Shown here: positions 45,196 through 53,547 of the stretch, one piece after another | Layout: each line of letters starts with the position of its first letter | How positions within the stretch are numbered: the first letter of the stretch is position 1 | Program-made: the position numbers and the translations under genes | Notes under the pieces: generated by a model | What the model saw: only the letters and a program-made list of their open reading frames with translations | Told to the model about the DNA's origin: nothing | Databases searched by the model: none | Assembly (NCBI GenBank): GCA_046328115.1 | Contig: JAXLXE010000003.1 | Span: 496,001-560,000 of the forward strand | DNA length: 64,000 nucleotides | Direction of reading: 5' to 3' | Origin: JAXLXE01 sp046328115 | Lineage (GTDB): Bacteria; Chloroflexota; UBA6077; JACCZL01

Positions 45196-45196
45196 T
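45181..45196. promoter_or_regulatory. ArsR-like palindrome ATTGAC-N4-GTCAAT
   Basis: A perfect 6-4-6 inverted repeat lies at the truncated 5' end of the flavoprotein frame. This form (TTGAC/GTCAA) is typical of ArsR-family operators. No arsR gene is adjacent in the window, suggesting that a deletion removed it together with the flavoprotein N-terminus. Confidence 0.6.
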
Positions 45197-45272
45197 GTCT
45201 TCTCGTTGCGGGCCTTCGGATAGATTCAGTTCTGCCCCTCGCCCCGGTCAGCGAGCGGGGCGCTGGCGGTGG

Positions 45273-46280
45273 TTAGCGGCGGTGCCGGACCTCGACGGCG
45301 GCGAGGCGCTCGATGAGCTCTCCGAGGGCGCCGCCGTCCCGCAAGGTCTGGGCGGCATCCTGGGCCTTCTGGAAGGCCGCGGTTACAGCAGCGGCCGTGG
45401 GCACGGTGTCCACCCCGATGGACTGCGCCACATGGTAGGCATTGAGCCGATCGTTGACGTCGCCGTAGCTCGAGACGAGCCCGGCAAACGCGGCGCGCGC
45501 TTCAACGGTGGCGTCGCGGGTCTCGGGGAAGAGGTCTGCGAGGATCAGCACCGAACGGATGGCCTTCCGCACATCGTGGAAACGCTCTTCCTGGGCGAGG
45601 TCGAACACATCTTCTACGAGTAGCCCCTGATCGCGAATGGCCACCAAGACGGCGCGGCTGAGCCGCGCGAGGTTGCCGGTGGAGTCCAGGGCCGGGTCTG
45701 GCTGGGTGCGGGCAATGGCCCAGAGGCGCGGCACCTGGAGACCTGTCAGGGGCTGGAGTCCCTGGGCGGGGGCGGCGAGGGTGCGGTCGATGGCTTCCCG
45801 AACGACGGGTGAGCGGACGGCGGCCATGGCAACGTTCATCTTGACCAGACGCTGTTCAACGAGCAGGTCTGGCACGTCTGTTCTGAGGACGCGCTCGGTG
45901 ATGGCGAGATCCTGGTAGTGGCCGATCTCCTCGTAGGCGTCATCAACGGCGTCCCGGAGGATCTGCATGAGGACGGGGTCGTACCCGTAGGCATTGAAGT
46001 CCATCAGCAGGCGGAGCTCTAGCAGGCGTCGGCGCGCTGGTGACTGCCTGACCTGCTCCGGAGCTGGCCAGGTGAGGAGCTGGTCTAGCTCGCTGGCGGC
46101 GCGCTCGAGGGCGCCGCGGAGTTGGAGGGGCGCGGCCTCGAGATAGCCGCCAACGCCGCCTCCCGGGACGGTGCCGGGCGGCCCAGGGTCGATCTGGGCG
46201 GAGGCGGCTGGCGGGGTGAGCCAGCCGCTGGCGAGCAGGATGACTGAGGCAAGGGCGAGGCGGCGAAAGCGGGGTGACAC
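45273..46280 (-). CDS. Exported CHAD-like helical protein
   Basis: The 335-residue product has a signal peptide or anchor (RRLALASVILLASGWLTPP, cleavage near ASAQ), a Pro/Gly-rich linker, then an all-alpha domain. The segment ERFHDVRKAIRSVLILADLF with YGDVNDRLNAYHVAQ resembles CHAD domains, whose conserved basic residues bind polyphosphate. A GTG at 46280 places the signal peptide at the N-terminus. It is divergent from the phage-gene operon, with the LexA-like box between them 95 bases upstream of this start. Confidence 0.65.
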   Translation of the reverse strand: MSPRFRRLALASVILLASGWLTPPAASAQIDPGPPGTVPGGGVGGYLEAAPLQLRGALERAASELDQLLTWPAPEQVRQSPARRRLLELRLLMDFNAYGYDPVLMQILRDAVDDAYEEIGHYQDLAITERVLRTDVPDLLVEQRLVKMNVAMAAVRSPVVREAIDRTLAAPAQGLQPLTGLQVPRLWAIARTQPDPALDSTGNLARLSRAVLVAIRDQGLLVEDVFDLAQEERFHDVRKAIRSVLILADLFPETRDATVEARAAFAGLVSSYGDVNDRLNAYHVAQSIGVDTVPTAAAVTAAFQKAQDAAQTLRDGGALGELIERLAAVEVRHRR

Positions 46281-46374
46281 GACGGTGAACTGTACCCGCT
46301 CCAGGAACACAGTGCCTGACTCAACAGAACGCGTGGAGTAGCCGACCAGCCCCACAGCGGCATAGTGTTTTATA

Positions 46375-46386
46375 GAACATATGTTC
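46375..46386. promoter_or_regulatory. LexA (SOS) box upstream of the phage-imuAB operon
   Basis: GAACATATGTTC is a perfect palindrome and matches the GAAC-N4-GTTC form of SOS boxes in Gram-positive-type LexA regulons. It lies 44 bases before the chosen GTG of the portal gene and between divergent genes. An identical 12-bp core precedes dnaE2 at 57136-57147, which strongly supports the assignment. Confidence 0.85.
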
Positions 46387-46430
46387 ACAGTCAGTTCTTT
46401 GGGCGTGGCTGGGCTGTGGTGGGAGGCTCT

Positions 46431-47993
46431 GTGGTTCTCTGGGCGCGCGCTGAGCTGGGCGCGGCTGGCTCTGTTGCCAGGCTGCGTGACGCGGAGCGGC
46501 TACGCCGTTACCGGCAGCTTCAAGATTTCTACGAGGGCCGCCACTTTGACCGGCCCCGCAACGGCCGCTCAAACCTGGTGCTCAACTATGCCCGGACCAT
46601 TGTGGACAAGGGCATTGCTTACCTGCTGGGTCGCGGGCTGAGCTTTGACGTTCCCCCGCGGGATGAGGCGGACCCGGCCTCCCGCGAGCTGGCCCAGCGG
46701 GCCGAGGGGCTGCTCTACGACATCTACTGGGACAACGACCTGGATGCCGTGGATCTGCAGGTGGCCCAGAACGCGGGGGTGCTGGGTGATGGGGTGTACA
46801 AGGTGTTTTACGACCCCATTGGCGAGCGGATCCGCGTGGTGAACGTGGACCCCTTCTGCTTCTTTGCGCGGTGGGCGGCCGACGATCCGAACGATCTGCG
46901 CCAGGTGGAGGTGGCCTACTCGCTCTCCCCGGAGGATCTGGCGGGCGGGATCAGCTCCTGGATGTTGGGGCCGGGTGAATCGGCCCTGTTTGAGATCCCA
47001 AAGGGCGCTGGCGGCTTGAACGGAAGTGGGGGAACGGCGGATCCGCGTGCCTCGGTTGAGGTGGTGGAACGCTGGACGGCTACCGAGCTGAGCCTCACCT
47101 TTGGCGAGCGGGTGGTGCGGCGGGGGCCCAACCCGTATGGCTTCATCCCCTTTGTCCACGTGCCGAATCTCCAGCCGGCCAACCAGTCCTGGGGCGTGTC
47201 TGACCTGGTGGACGTGATCCCGATCAACCGTGAGCTGAACGAGCGGGTCTCAGACCAGGCGGACGTGATCCGCTACCACGCGGATCCGCCCATTGTGTTC
47301 AAGGGCGTGACGGAGCACACCGATCTGGCGGTGGGGCCGGGCACGGTGTGGGACGTGCCGGTGGATTCTGACGTGAAGCTGCTGGAATGGCAGGGCCAGC
47401 CGATAGCGGTGGGCGAGCACATCGAGCGGATCCTGAGGACGCTGTATGAGATCGCGGAGACGCCGCGGACGGCCTTTGGCGATTCCGGCCGGGTGCTGAG
47501 CGGGGTGGCACTGGAGGCGGAGCTGCGGCCGCTGATCCAGAAGACGCTGCGGAGGCGGGTGTTCTGGACGCGGGCACTACGGACGCGTAATAGGCTGATG
47601 CTGCGGCTGGCGGAGCGCTACGGGGTGGACGGGGCGCAGCCGGGCGATTTTGCGCCGTACCGCTCGCGAGTGATCTGGCCGCCGATGGTCCCGCGGGATG
47701 ACGCGGCCGAGGTGCGGAACAACGTGGCGCTGGTCTCGGCCGGGCTGCGGAGCTACCGCGGCGCGTTGGACGCGCTGGGTGTGGAGTCTCCAGAGGAGGA
47801 GCTCCGTCGAATCGTGGCGGACCGCGAGCGGCTGGGCGAGCCGGCAGTGGCCGGGGCGGCCCCAGCACCGCGGCCAGTCATGGACGCCTCCGCCGCGCCG
47901 AACGGTCGGCCGCTGGGCTTCATCCGCCCAAGGTCTGGCGCCGGTGCTGGCGCCTCCAGCGGCATGCCCGCGGGCGCCGCCGACATCTGCTGA
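46431..47993 (+). CDS. Phage portal protein (SPP1 gp6-like)
   Basis: The 520-residue protein reads YRQLQDFYEGRHFDRPRNGR, NYARTIVDKGIAYLLGRGLS and NRELNERVSDQADVIRYHAD, which match SPP1-type portal proteins that form the dodecameric DNA gate of tailed-phage heads. The C-terminal tail is Ala/Pro/Gly-rich. The GTG at 46431 has GGGAGG upstream; starting earlier would place the coding sequence over the SOS box. It is the first gene of the SOS-headed operon, with only 11 bases to the next gene. The frame is intact. Confidence 0.85.
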   Translation: MVLWARAELGAAGSVARLRDAERLRRYRQLQDFYEGRHFDRPRNGRSNLVLNYARTIVDKGIAYLLGRGLSFDVPPRDEADPASRELAQRAEGLLYDIYWDNDLDAVDLQVAQNAGVLGDGVYKVFYDPIGERIRVVNVDPFCFFARWAADDPNDLRQVEVAYSLSPEDLAGGISSWMLGPGESALFEIPKGAGGLNGSGGTADPRASVEVVERWTATELSLTFGERVVRRGPNPYGFIPFVHVPNLQPANQSWGVSDLVDVIPINRELNERVSDQADVIRYHADPPIVFKGVTEHTDLAVGPGTVWDVPVDSDVKLLEWQGQPIAVGEHIERILRTLYEIAETPRTAFGDSGRVLSGVALEAELRPLIQKTLRRRVFWTRALRTRNRLMLRLAERYGVDGAQPGDFAPYRSRVIWPPMVPRDDAAEVRNNVALVSAGLRSYRGALDALGVESPEEELRRIVADRERLGEPAVAGAAPAPRPVMDASAAPNGRPLGFIRPRSGAGAGASSGMPAGAADIC

Positions 47994-48004
47994 TTGGGGG
48001 CACG

Positions 48005-48661
48005 ATGACGACACGGGCGCAACTGCGGACGACCATTCGGAGCGAGCTGAATGATGGCGGAGCGACGCCGCTTTGGCCGGACACGCTGCTGAACGAGTGG
48101 ATCCTGGAGGGATTGCGCGACTACGGGCGGCAGGTTGGTCTGGAGAAAAGCCAGACGATCAGCTCGGTGGCGGGACAGGCGAGCTACACGCTGGCGGCGG
48201 ATGTAATCCAGGTGAAGCGGGTGGAGCACCCGGCGGGCTGCTTCCGAGTGCCGGCGGCCTTCGCGGCGGGCGATGCCGTGCCGACGGTCGACCTGGTTGG
48301 GGTAACGGCGCCATCGGCCGCGCTGACCTTTGAGGTGTGGGGCGGCGCGCTGGTGCTGAGCCCGGCGCCGGATACGGCCGGCCAGCCGATTGTGGTGCGC
48401 TACCTGGGAGCATACGCCGAGCCGGCTTCAGACGCGAGCGTGCTGGACGTGCCCCCGCGGGAGGAGGAGGCGCTGGTGTTCTACGTCTGCCGGCGGGCGC
48501 TGCAGTGGATTGGGATGGATGAGGCGAAACGTCAGCGGTTTGAGCGCCAGCGGGGAGCTGACCCCACCACGGCAGCGGCGCAGTACCTGAATGAGTACGT
48601 GGCCCTGGTTCGCCAGCGGCAGGGACGGGTGGCCCGACGGCGGCTGGCGGTACGAGGTTAG
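48005..48661 (+). CDS. Phage head-tail adaptor-like protein
   Basis: The 218-residue protein (TTRAQLRTTIRSELNDGG, LLNEWILEGLRDYGRQVGLE, YTLAADVIQVKRVEHP, YVCRRALQWIGMDEAKRQRF) has the pattern of neck or adaptor proteins found after portal genes: an N-terminal helical part, beta region and a helical end. The call rests mainly on position and this general pattern. The ATG follows GGGGGCACG. No tail gene follows, so what it would connect is unclear. Confidence 0.6.
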   Translation: MTTRAQLRTTIRSELNDGGATPLWPDTLLNEWILEGLRDYGRQVGLEKSQTISSVAGQASYTLAADVIQVKRVEHPAGCFRVPAAFAAGDAVPTVDLVGVTAPSAALTFEVWGGALVLSPAPDTAGQPIVVRYLGAYAEPASDASVLDVPPREEEALVFYVCRRALQWIGMDEAKRQRFERQRGADPTTAAAQYLNEYVALVRQRQGRVARRRLAVRG

Positions 48662-48705
48662 TCAGCACACGAGATACGCGACAGGCAAGACAGGAGAAGG
48701 CTGAG

Positions 48706-49272
48706 ATGATGCTTGAGACGAACAACGCGATGGATCAGTCCGTGGCGGGTTCGGCGGTGGTGACGGGCACAGGTTCTGGCGCGGCGGAGACAGTGGTGCG
48801 GGAGGGGACTCCCCATCAGCCCTCCGCGGAGCCACATCTCGCTGGCGCGTCCGCCAATCCGGCCCCGGAGCTGGTACCGATCGAGCGGGTGCGGGGCCTG
48901 CAATCGGTGAACGACAAGCTGAGGCTGCGTGTTGACGACCTGGAGCGCCAGCTCAACGAGGCCAATGGGCTGGCGGCTTCGGCGGGACAGGCCTTGAGCG
49001 AGCTGCAGGGCCGCGCGCTGGTCCATCTGCGGCGGGCGCTGCTGGCCGAGCACGCGGGGCAGCTTGTGCCGGAGCTGGTTGTAGGTGAGACGCCGGAAGC
49101 GTTGGAGGCGAGCGTAGAGGTGGCCCGGGCGGCCTTTGCCCGGGTGGCGGATACGGCGCGGGCCAATCTGAGCGCTCAGATGGTCCTGGCCGGCACCCCG
49201 CCGCGGACGCACCAGATCTCCGAGCCGCTGACGCCGCTGGATCGGATCGTGGCGGGTCTCAAGGCGATGTAG
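48706..49272 (+). CDS. Capsid scaffold-like coiled-coil protein
   Basis: The 188-residue protein starts at an ATG after AGGAGAAGG, has a low-complexity N-terminal part, then a coiled coil (LRLRVDDLERQLNEANGLAA) and a helical C-terminus (LVVGETPEALEASVEVARAA). A small, acidic coiled-coil protein immediately before the major capsid gene is the usual place of the scaffold. No protease domain is seen. A tail or structural chaperone is possible. Confidence 0.55.
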   Translation: MMLETNNAMDQSVAGSAVVTGTGSGAAETVVREGTPHQPSAEPHLAGASANPAPELVPIERVRGLQSVNDKLRLRVDDLERQLNEANGLAASAGQALSELQGRALVHLRRALLAEHAGQLVPELVVGETPEALEASVEVARAAFARVADTARANLSAQMVLAGTPPRTHQISEPLTPLDRIVAGLKAM

Positions 49273-49335
49273 GCCGGCAAAGGCCAGAGTCAGACCCCAG
49301 AGTCAAACCGGAGTAAGACCGAGCAGGAGGGATCC

Positions 49336-50232
49336 ATGGCGCTCACGCTCGCGGAGAGCGCGAAGCTCTCGCTGGACATGCTGCAGCGCGGGGTGATCGA
49401 GACGATCATCGAGGAGTCACCCATGCTGCGCTATCTCCCCTGGATCCAGGTGGAGGGCAACAGCTTCAAATACAACCAGGAGGCAACCCTGGGCGGCGCC
49501 AGCTTCTACGCCGTGAATGGTGCCTGGAGCGAGGGCACCGCGACCTTTACCCAGAAGACCGCCAGCCTGGCCATTCTGGGCGGCGACGCGGACGTGGACA
49601 ACTTCATCCAGCGCACGCGCTCTGACCAGAACGACCAGCGCGCGATCCAGACCTCGCTCAAGGCGAAGGACGTGGCCCGCAAGTGGGAGCAGACGGTGCT
49701 CACTGGCGACACCACAGTGGACGCGAACGCCTTTGACGGGCTGCGCAAACTGGTACCGGCGCCCCAGACCAACTTCCCGGCCGCAGCCGGCGGCTCGCTG
49801 ACGCTGGGGCTGCTGGACGACCTGATCGACCTGGTGAAGGGTGGTAAGCCGGACGTGCTGCTGATGAGCAAGCGGACCCGCCGCAAGCTCAAGAGCCTGC
49901 TAGTAGCCTCTGCCCACTACGTGGAGCAGGGCACGGACCAGTTTGGCCGGCAGGTGATGTTCTACGACGGGATTCCGGTGGAGGTCAGCGATTTCCAGCC
50001 GGACAACGAGGCGGCGAACAACGGGAGCGGCAGCACGTTCTCGAGCATCTACGCGATCAAATTCTCCGCGGCGGATGGCGTGGTGGGGCTGACCAACGGG
50101 GGCGTGGAGGTGATCGATGTGGGCCAACTGGAGACGAAGGATGCCAGCCGGGTGCGGGTGCGCTGGTACGTGGGGCTGGCGCTGCTGAGGGATAGCGCAA
50201 TTGCCCGCATGAACGGCGTAGCCGCGACGTAA
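49336..50232 (+). CDS. Phage major capsid protein (HK97-fold type)
   Basis: The 298-residue protein (LSLDMLQRGVIETIIEESPM, LPWIQVEGNSFKYNQEATLG, GDADVDNFIQRTRSDQNDQR, VLLMSKRTRRKLKSLLVAS, GIPVEVSDFQPDNEA) matches major capsid proteins of tailed phages with an HK97-like fold, including the E-loop-like region and P-domain. It starts at an ATG after AGGAGGGATCC, the best ribosome binding site of the operon, consistent with high expression. The frame is intact. It could form an empty shell or package DNA, but no terminase or prohead protease is in the window. Confidence 0.82.
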   Translation: MALTLAESAKLSLDMLQRGVIETIIEESPMLRYLPWIQVEGNSFKYNQEATLGGASFYAVNGAWSEGTATFTQKTASLAILGGDADVDNFIQRTRSDQNDQRAIQTSLKAKDVARKWEQTVLTGDTTVDANAFDGLRKLVPAPQTNFPAAAGGSLTLGLLDDLIDLVKGGKPDVLLMSKRTRRKLKSLLVASAHYVEQGTDQFGRQVMFYDGIPVEVSDFQPDNEAANNGSGSTFSSIYAIKFSAADGVVGLTNGGVEVIDVGQLETKDASRVRVRWYVGLALLRDSAIARMNGVAAT

Positions 50233-50250
50233 GACGTAAAGAGACAAGAG

Positions 50251-50272
50251 CGCGGGGGCCTGTCACCCCGCG
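50251..50272. terminator. Hairpin after the capsid gene
   Basis: A CGCGGGG/CCCCGCG stem with an 8-base loop begins 18 bases after the capsid stop. It lacks a U-tract, so it may be a partial terminator or RNA-stability element that lowers downstream expression. Confidence 0.45.
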
Positions 50273-50277
50273 TGCAG

Positions 50278-50320
50278 GTCGCGGGGGGGGGGGGGGGGGG
50301 TGGGGCCCCCCCCCCGCGAC
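50278..50320. repeat. Homopolymer G18 tract in an inverted repeat
   Basis: GTCGC followed by 18 G, TGGGG, then 10 C and GCGAC gives a potential 15-bp hairpin of extreme GC content. It could act as an attenuator or form a G-quadruplex. Long G runs are also a known two-colour sequencing artefact, so its exact length is doubtful. Confidence 0.6.
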
Positions 50321-50442
50321 TACTTGAGGTATTGGGCTTGGGATGTTGGGGCTGAAATGTTGAGCGTGGCGAGGCTATTGGGGCCGGGATTGCCCACCGA
50401 TAGATTGCCCAACAAGCTGCCTCAGAGGAGCAGGGGGGTGTG

Positions 50443-52212
50443 ATGGCTACCTACCACGTGACGCTGGGCGGGCAAGGCTATCTGGTGGATCTGGCGCGGT
50501 ATTCGCGACGGGCTCACCAGCCGTTTGCTCCAAAGACCGCGCTGGGCGACCGTTCCTACGGCGATCTGGTTCACGATCAAGCGCTGCGCGTCACGGGCTG
50601 GCGGGGTGGTGAGGGGTATCCACGGCATGATGCTTCAACCCCTGGCCACTGGCGGGCGGGCTCTGGCATCGACGTGTTCAGCGAAGATGGCACGCTACGC
50701 CTGGGGCCGGAGACAGCCGCGCCGGCCTCACCGATAGCGGCGAACGAGGCCACAGCCTGCCTGGTCTACCAGGGCCTGCTCTACGTGTGCATGGGGGAGT
50801 TCCTCTTTTCCTGGAACGGATCTGCCTGGACGACGATCGGCTGGCTGGGCGCGGGGCGGACGGGGCGGGCACTGGCCATCTTCCAGGGCAAGCTCTACGT
50901 GACCACGGACGTTGACGGCTTTGTGGTGAGCTGGGATGGCACCATCTTGACTCCTGCCGTATGGGCGCCACCGGCCGGCACCACCGGCAGCTTTGCCATG
51001 GCCACGTTCTACCGCCAGGCGGCGGCCTACCTCTACTGGTGCACCCAACGGGCCACCAATGGGCGGGTCTACTGGTGGGATGGCGGCACGCTTTCTGCCT
51101 CCCAGTACCAGTTTGAGGAGCCGCGCTGCGAGGCGGCGGTGGTCCTGGCGAACCGGTTGTACTTCTTCACGGCGGACGCGGCCGCGCGGCGGGGTGGGGT
51201 GTACTCCGTGGATGACTCGGGGAGCGGCGGGGTGTATCGGGCGCACGTGATGCTGGAGGGTGCCTACTTCACGGGGGCGGTGCGCTGGGGAGACGCGATC
51301 TACGCGGGCACGGGGCCGGATGGGGCGATCTACCGCTGGGATGGCAGCGCATTGACGCTGGTGAAGTCGCTGGCGAGCTACGTGGCGCTGTACGGCGGAG
51401 AGACACGCGGGCTGGCGGTGTGGAACGGCGCCCTTTGGGCGGGGATCCTGGATGGCGCTGGCACGCTGGGGCTACTGCGTTACGACGGTGTGGGGTGGAC
51501 GCGGCCGATGGTTGGGCTGGATGGCACGGCGCCGCGTGGGATGGCGGTGTGGAACAACCAGCTTCACCTGCTGGCGTCCAAGACAGGCGCGGCGAAGATG
51601 CACCGCACGCTAGGGACTTACCGGGCGAGCGGCTACGTGGAGAGCGGGCTGTTTGACGCCGGGCTGCCAAGCGTGGACAAGGTGCTGCGCTCGGTGCGCG
51701 TGAGCCATTCAGTGCTGGCCAGTGGGCAGAGCGTGCAGGTGCAGTACCAGCTCGAGGGGGACGGGGCGTGGACCGTGCTGGGCTCCTCGACCACGGTGGG
51801 AAGCACCAGCGCGACGCTGAGTGTTGCCGGCACGATTATCTGCAAGCAGGTGGCGATACGCCTGGTGCTGGCGGGAACGGCCGGCGCGGCCAGCTCAGTG
51901 GTGGTCTACGACTGGCTGCTGCGCTACGCGCTGGCGCCTGACCTGAAGCGCGAGTGGGAGCTACAGGTGATCCTGGAGGGTACAGCGGAGCTACCGCTGA
52001 TAAGACTGGATGGTACGCCGGAGCCACAGACCGGTGCCCAGCTTTCAGGGGGGTTATGGGCACTGAAGGCACAGGTGGGCCCGACCAGCTTTGTAGATCT
52101 GGACGGCGCGAGCCGCTCGGTGTGGATCACGGAGCTACGGGAAGAGGTGGCGGAGCGGTCGCAGCGGCGTGGCTACCACACGCTGGGTCGGCTGAAGCTG
52201 CTGGAAGCGTAG
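50443..52212 (+). CDS. Beta-propeller structural protein of the phage-gene operon
   Basis: The 589-residue protein shows repeated blades of about 45-50 residues with a WDG- or WNG-type turn: LFSWNGSAWTTIGWL, YVTTDVDGFVVSWDGTIL, AIYRWDGSALTLVKSLAS, RYDGVGWTRPMVGLDGTAP. A C-terminal beta-sandwich (about 400-589) follows. This is the shape of phage tail-tip, fibre or spike proteins that bind surfaces. The ATG at 50443 has strong upstream purines; a GTG one codon earlier is alternative. It lies after the hairpin region. No catalytic motif is evident. Confidence 0.65.
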   Translation: MATYHVTLGGQGYLVDLARYSRRAHQPFAPKTALGDRSYGDLVHDQALRVTGWRGGEGYPRHDASTPGHWRAGSGIDVFSEDGTLRLGPETAAPASPIAANEATACLVYQGLLYVCMGEFLFSWNGSAWTTIGWLGAGRTGRALAIFQGKLYVTTDVDGFVVSWDGTILTPAVWAPPAGTTGSFAMATFYRQAAAYLYWCTQRATNGRVYWWDGGTLSASQYQFEEPRCEAAVVLANRLYFFTADAAARRGGVYSVDDSGSGGVYRAHVMLEGAYFTGAVRWGDAIYAGTGPDGAIYRWDGSALTLVKSLASYVALYGGETRGLAVWNGALWAGILDGAGTLGLLRYDGVGWTRPMVGLDGTAPRGMAVWNNQLHLLASKTGAAKMHRTLGTYRASGYVESGLFDAGLPSVDKVLRSVRVSHSVLASGQSVQVQYQLEGDGAWTVLGSSTTVGSTSATLSVAGTIICKQVAIRLVLAGTAGAASSVVVYDWLLRYALAPDLKREWELQVILEGTAELPLIRLDGTPEPQTGAQLSGGLWALKAQVGPTSFVDLDGASRSVWITELREEVAERSQRRGYHTLGRLKLLEA

Positions 52213-52266
52213 CTGGATTGGCGTGGGGCTGCCTGGCGTGAGACTGCTTGTCATGAGGGAGGCGAC

Positions 52267-52641
52267 GTGGATATGGAACTGGATCTGGGCGCGGGCATGG
52301 AGCTAGAGATGCTGGAGGAGACGATGGGCCTGGACTATGGCGATCTAGCTACGGGCTACAGCGGCCCGCCATATGGCGATCTGGAGATTGGCGGGATTGT
52401 GCTGGTGCCGATGATCGTTGGACTGGTGGAGGTGGGCAAGCAGCTTGGGCTGAGCACGGTCTACGCGGCACCGCTGGCCGTAGGCCTTGGCCTGCTGTTG
52501 AGTGTGGCCTCCGCACTGGCCGGCGACCCGCCCAACGGGGTGGCTCTGGCAGAGGCTATGCTACGCGGTCTGGCGCTGGGGCTCTCCGCGGCCGGGCTCT
52601 ACTCTGGCGCGAAGCGGGCCGCGGTGGGCCAGGCGCCTTGA
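52267..52641 (+). CDS. Small holin-like membrane protein
   Basis: The 124-residue protein has an acidic N-terminus (about 40 residues), then two to three hydrophobic helices (IVLVPMIVGLVEVGKQLGLS, APLAVGLGLLLSVASALAGD, LRGLALGLSAAGLYSGAKRA) and a short basic end. Small size, membrane helices and location between a phage structural gene and imuA fit a holin or membrane anchor, but sequence alone does not prove it. GTG at 52267 follows GGGAGGCGAC; ATG at 52273 is alternative. Confidence 0.55.
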   Translation: MDMELDLGAGMELEMLEETMGLDYGDLATGYSGPPYGDLEIGGIVLVPMIVGLVEVGKQLGLSTVYAAPLAVGLGLLLSVASALAGDPPNGVALAEAMLRGLALGLSAAGLYSGAKRAAVGQAP

Positions 52642-52659
52642 CGGATCGGGCGAAGCGGA

Positions 52660-53547
52660 ATGCAACGAGCCGAGGCTATCGCGACCGCGCTGAGCACGGT
52701 CCAGGAGCGCTGGGGGCCCCACAGCCTGACCCGCGGCTGGAGCGGCCGTTCCCGGGCGGCGGTCCGGCACGGTTGGGAGCGGCCATCCTGGTGGCCTGGT
52801 GCCTCCAGCCTGCCCCGCCCAACGGTGCTAGAGCTGGCCGGCGCGCCATCCTGCGGCAAGCTCAGCCTGGCGATGCTCTGGCTGGCGGCGGCCGACCGGG
52901 GTGGCCTGATCGCGGTGGTGGACGAGGCGCACACGTTCTACCCGCCGGCGGCGGTGGCCTGCGGGCTGGATCTTGGGCGGCTGGTGGTGGTCCGGCCACC
53001 GGCCGCCCGCGCCGCGATGGACGCGGCTGGCCTGCTGCTGGCCAGCGAGGGGTTCGACGCGGTGCTCTGGCCAGTGGGGGCGCGGACGCGGCCAAACGGA
53101 GCCACGGCGGCGCGGCTGGCCGCCCAGGCGGCACACGCCAACACCACGCTGCTCACGCTGCTCACCCGGTCAGGACTCTCCCGGTCAGGAGCGGACGGCC
53201 GACGCCTAGTCTCCACCGAACTCGGTCCATCGTGCGTGCCGGCGGACGTCCGCCTGAGCATCGCGCGCCACGAGTGGCTCTGGCACGATGGCGTGCTCGC
53301 CGGCTCGCGGCTGCTGGTGCAGGCGGCGCGGGTGCGGGGCGGGGCACCGGAGCGGGACTGGGAGCTCACCTTGACGGGCGCGCCGCTGGGGCCCTCACCG
53401 AGGGTGGACGGGGATGGTAGGGCGGCGGGTGGCGTGCGTCTGGCTGCCGCGGTTCCGGCTGGCGGTGGAGCAGCGGCAGAGGCCGGACGCGGAGGGGAGG
53501 CCGCTGGCGATCTTCGAGCCCAGCGGGCGCTTGCGAGCGCTGGTTGA
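52660..53547 (+). CDS. imuA: ImuA-like RecA-fold protein of the mutasome
   Basis: The 295-residue protein has a RecA/SulA-like core: Walker A-like LELAGAPSCGKLSLAMLWLA, then GLIAVVDEAHTFYPPAA and FDAVLWPVGARTRPNG. It precedes ImuB, as in ImuA-ImuB-DnaE2 mutagenesis cassettes. ImuA supports ImuB in damage-induced mutagenesis and translesion synthesis. It starts 18 bases after the holin-like gene, with no own promoter or SOS box visible. The 3' end overlaps imuB by about 134 bases, which is unusually long. Confidence 0.82.
   Translation: MQRAEAIATALSTVQERWGPHSLTRGWSGRSRAAVRHGWERPSWWPGASSLPRPTVLELAGAPSCGKLSLAMLWLAAADRGGLIAVVDEAHTFYPPAAVACGLDLGRLVVVRPPAARAAMDAAGLLLASEGFDAVLWPVGARTRPNGATAARLAAQAAHANTTLLTLLTRSGLSRSGADGRRLVSTELGPSCVPADVRLSIARHEWLWHDGVLAGSRLLVQAARVRGGAPERDWELTLTGAPLGPSPRVDGDGRAAGGVRLAAAVPAGGGAAAEAGRGGEAAGDLRAQRALASAG

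Noticed and set aside
52638..53420. 260-codon frame overlapping imuA
   Set aside because: Gly/Arg/Ala-rich without motifs; the overlapping imuA frame has a RecA-like core.
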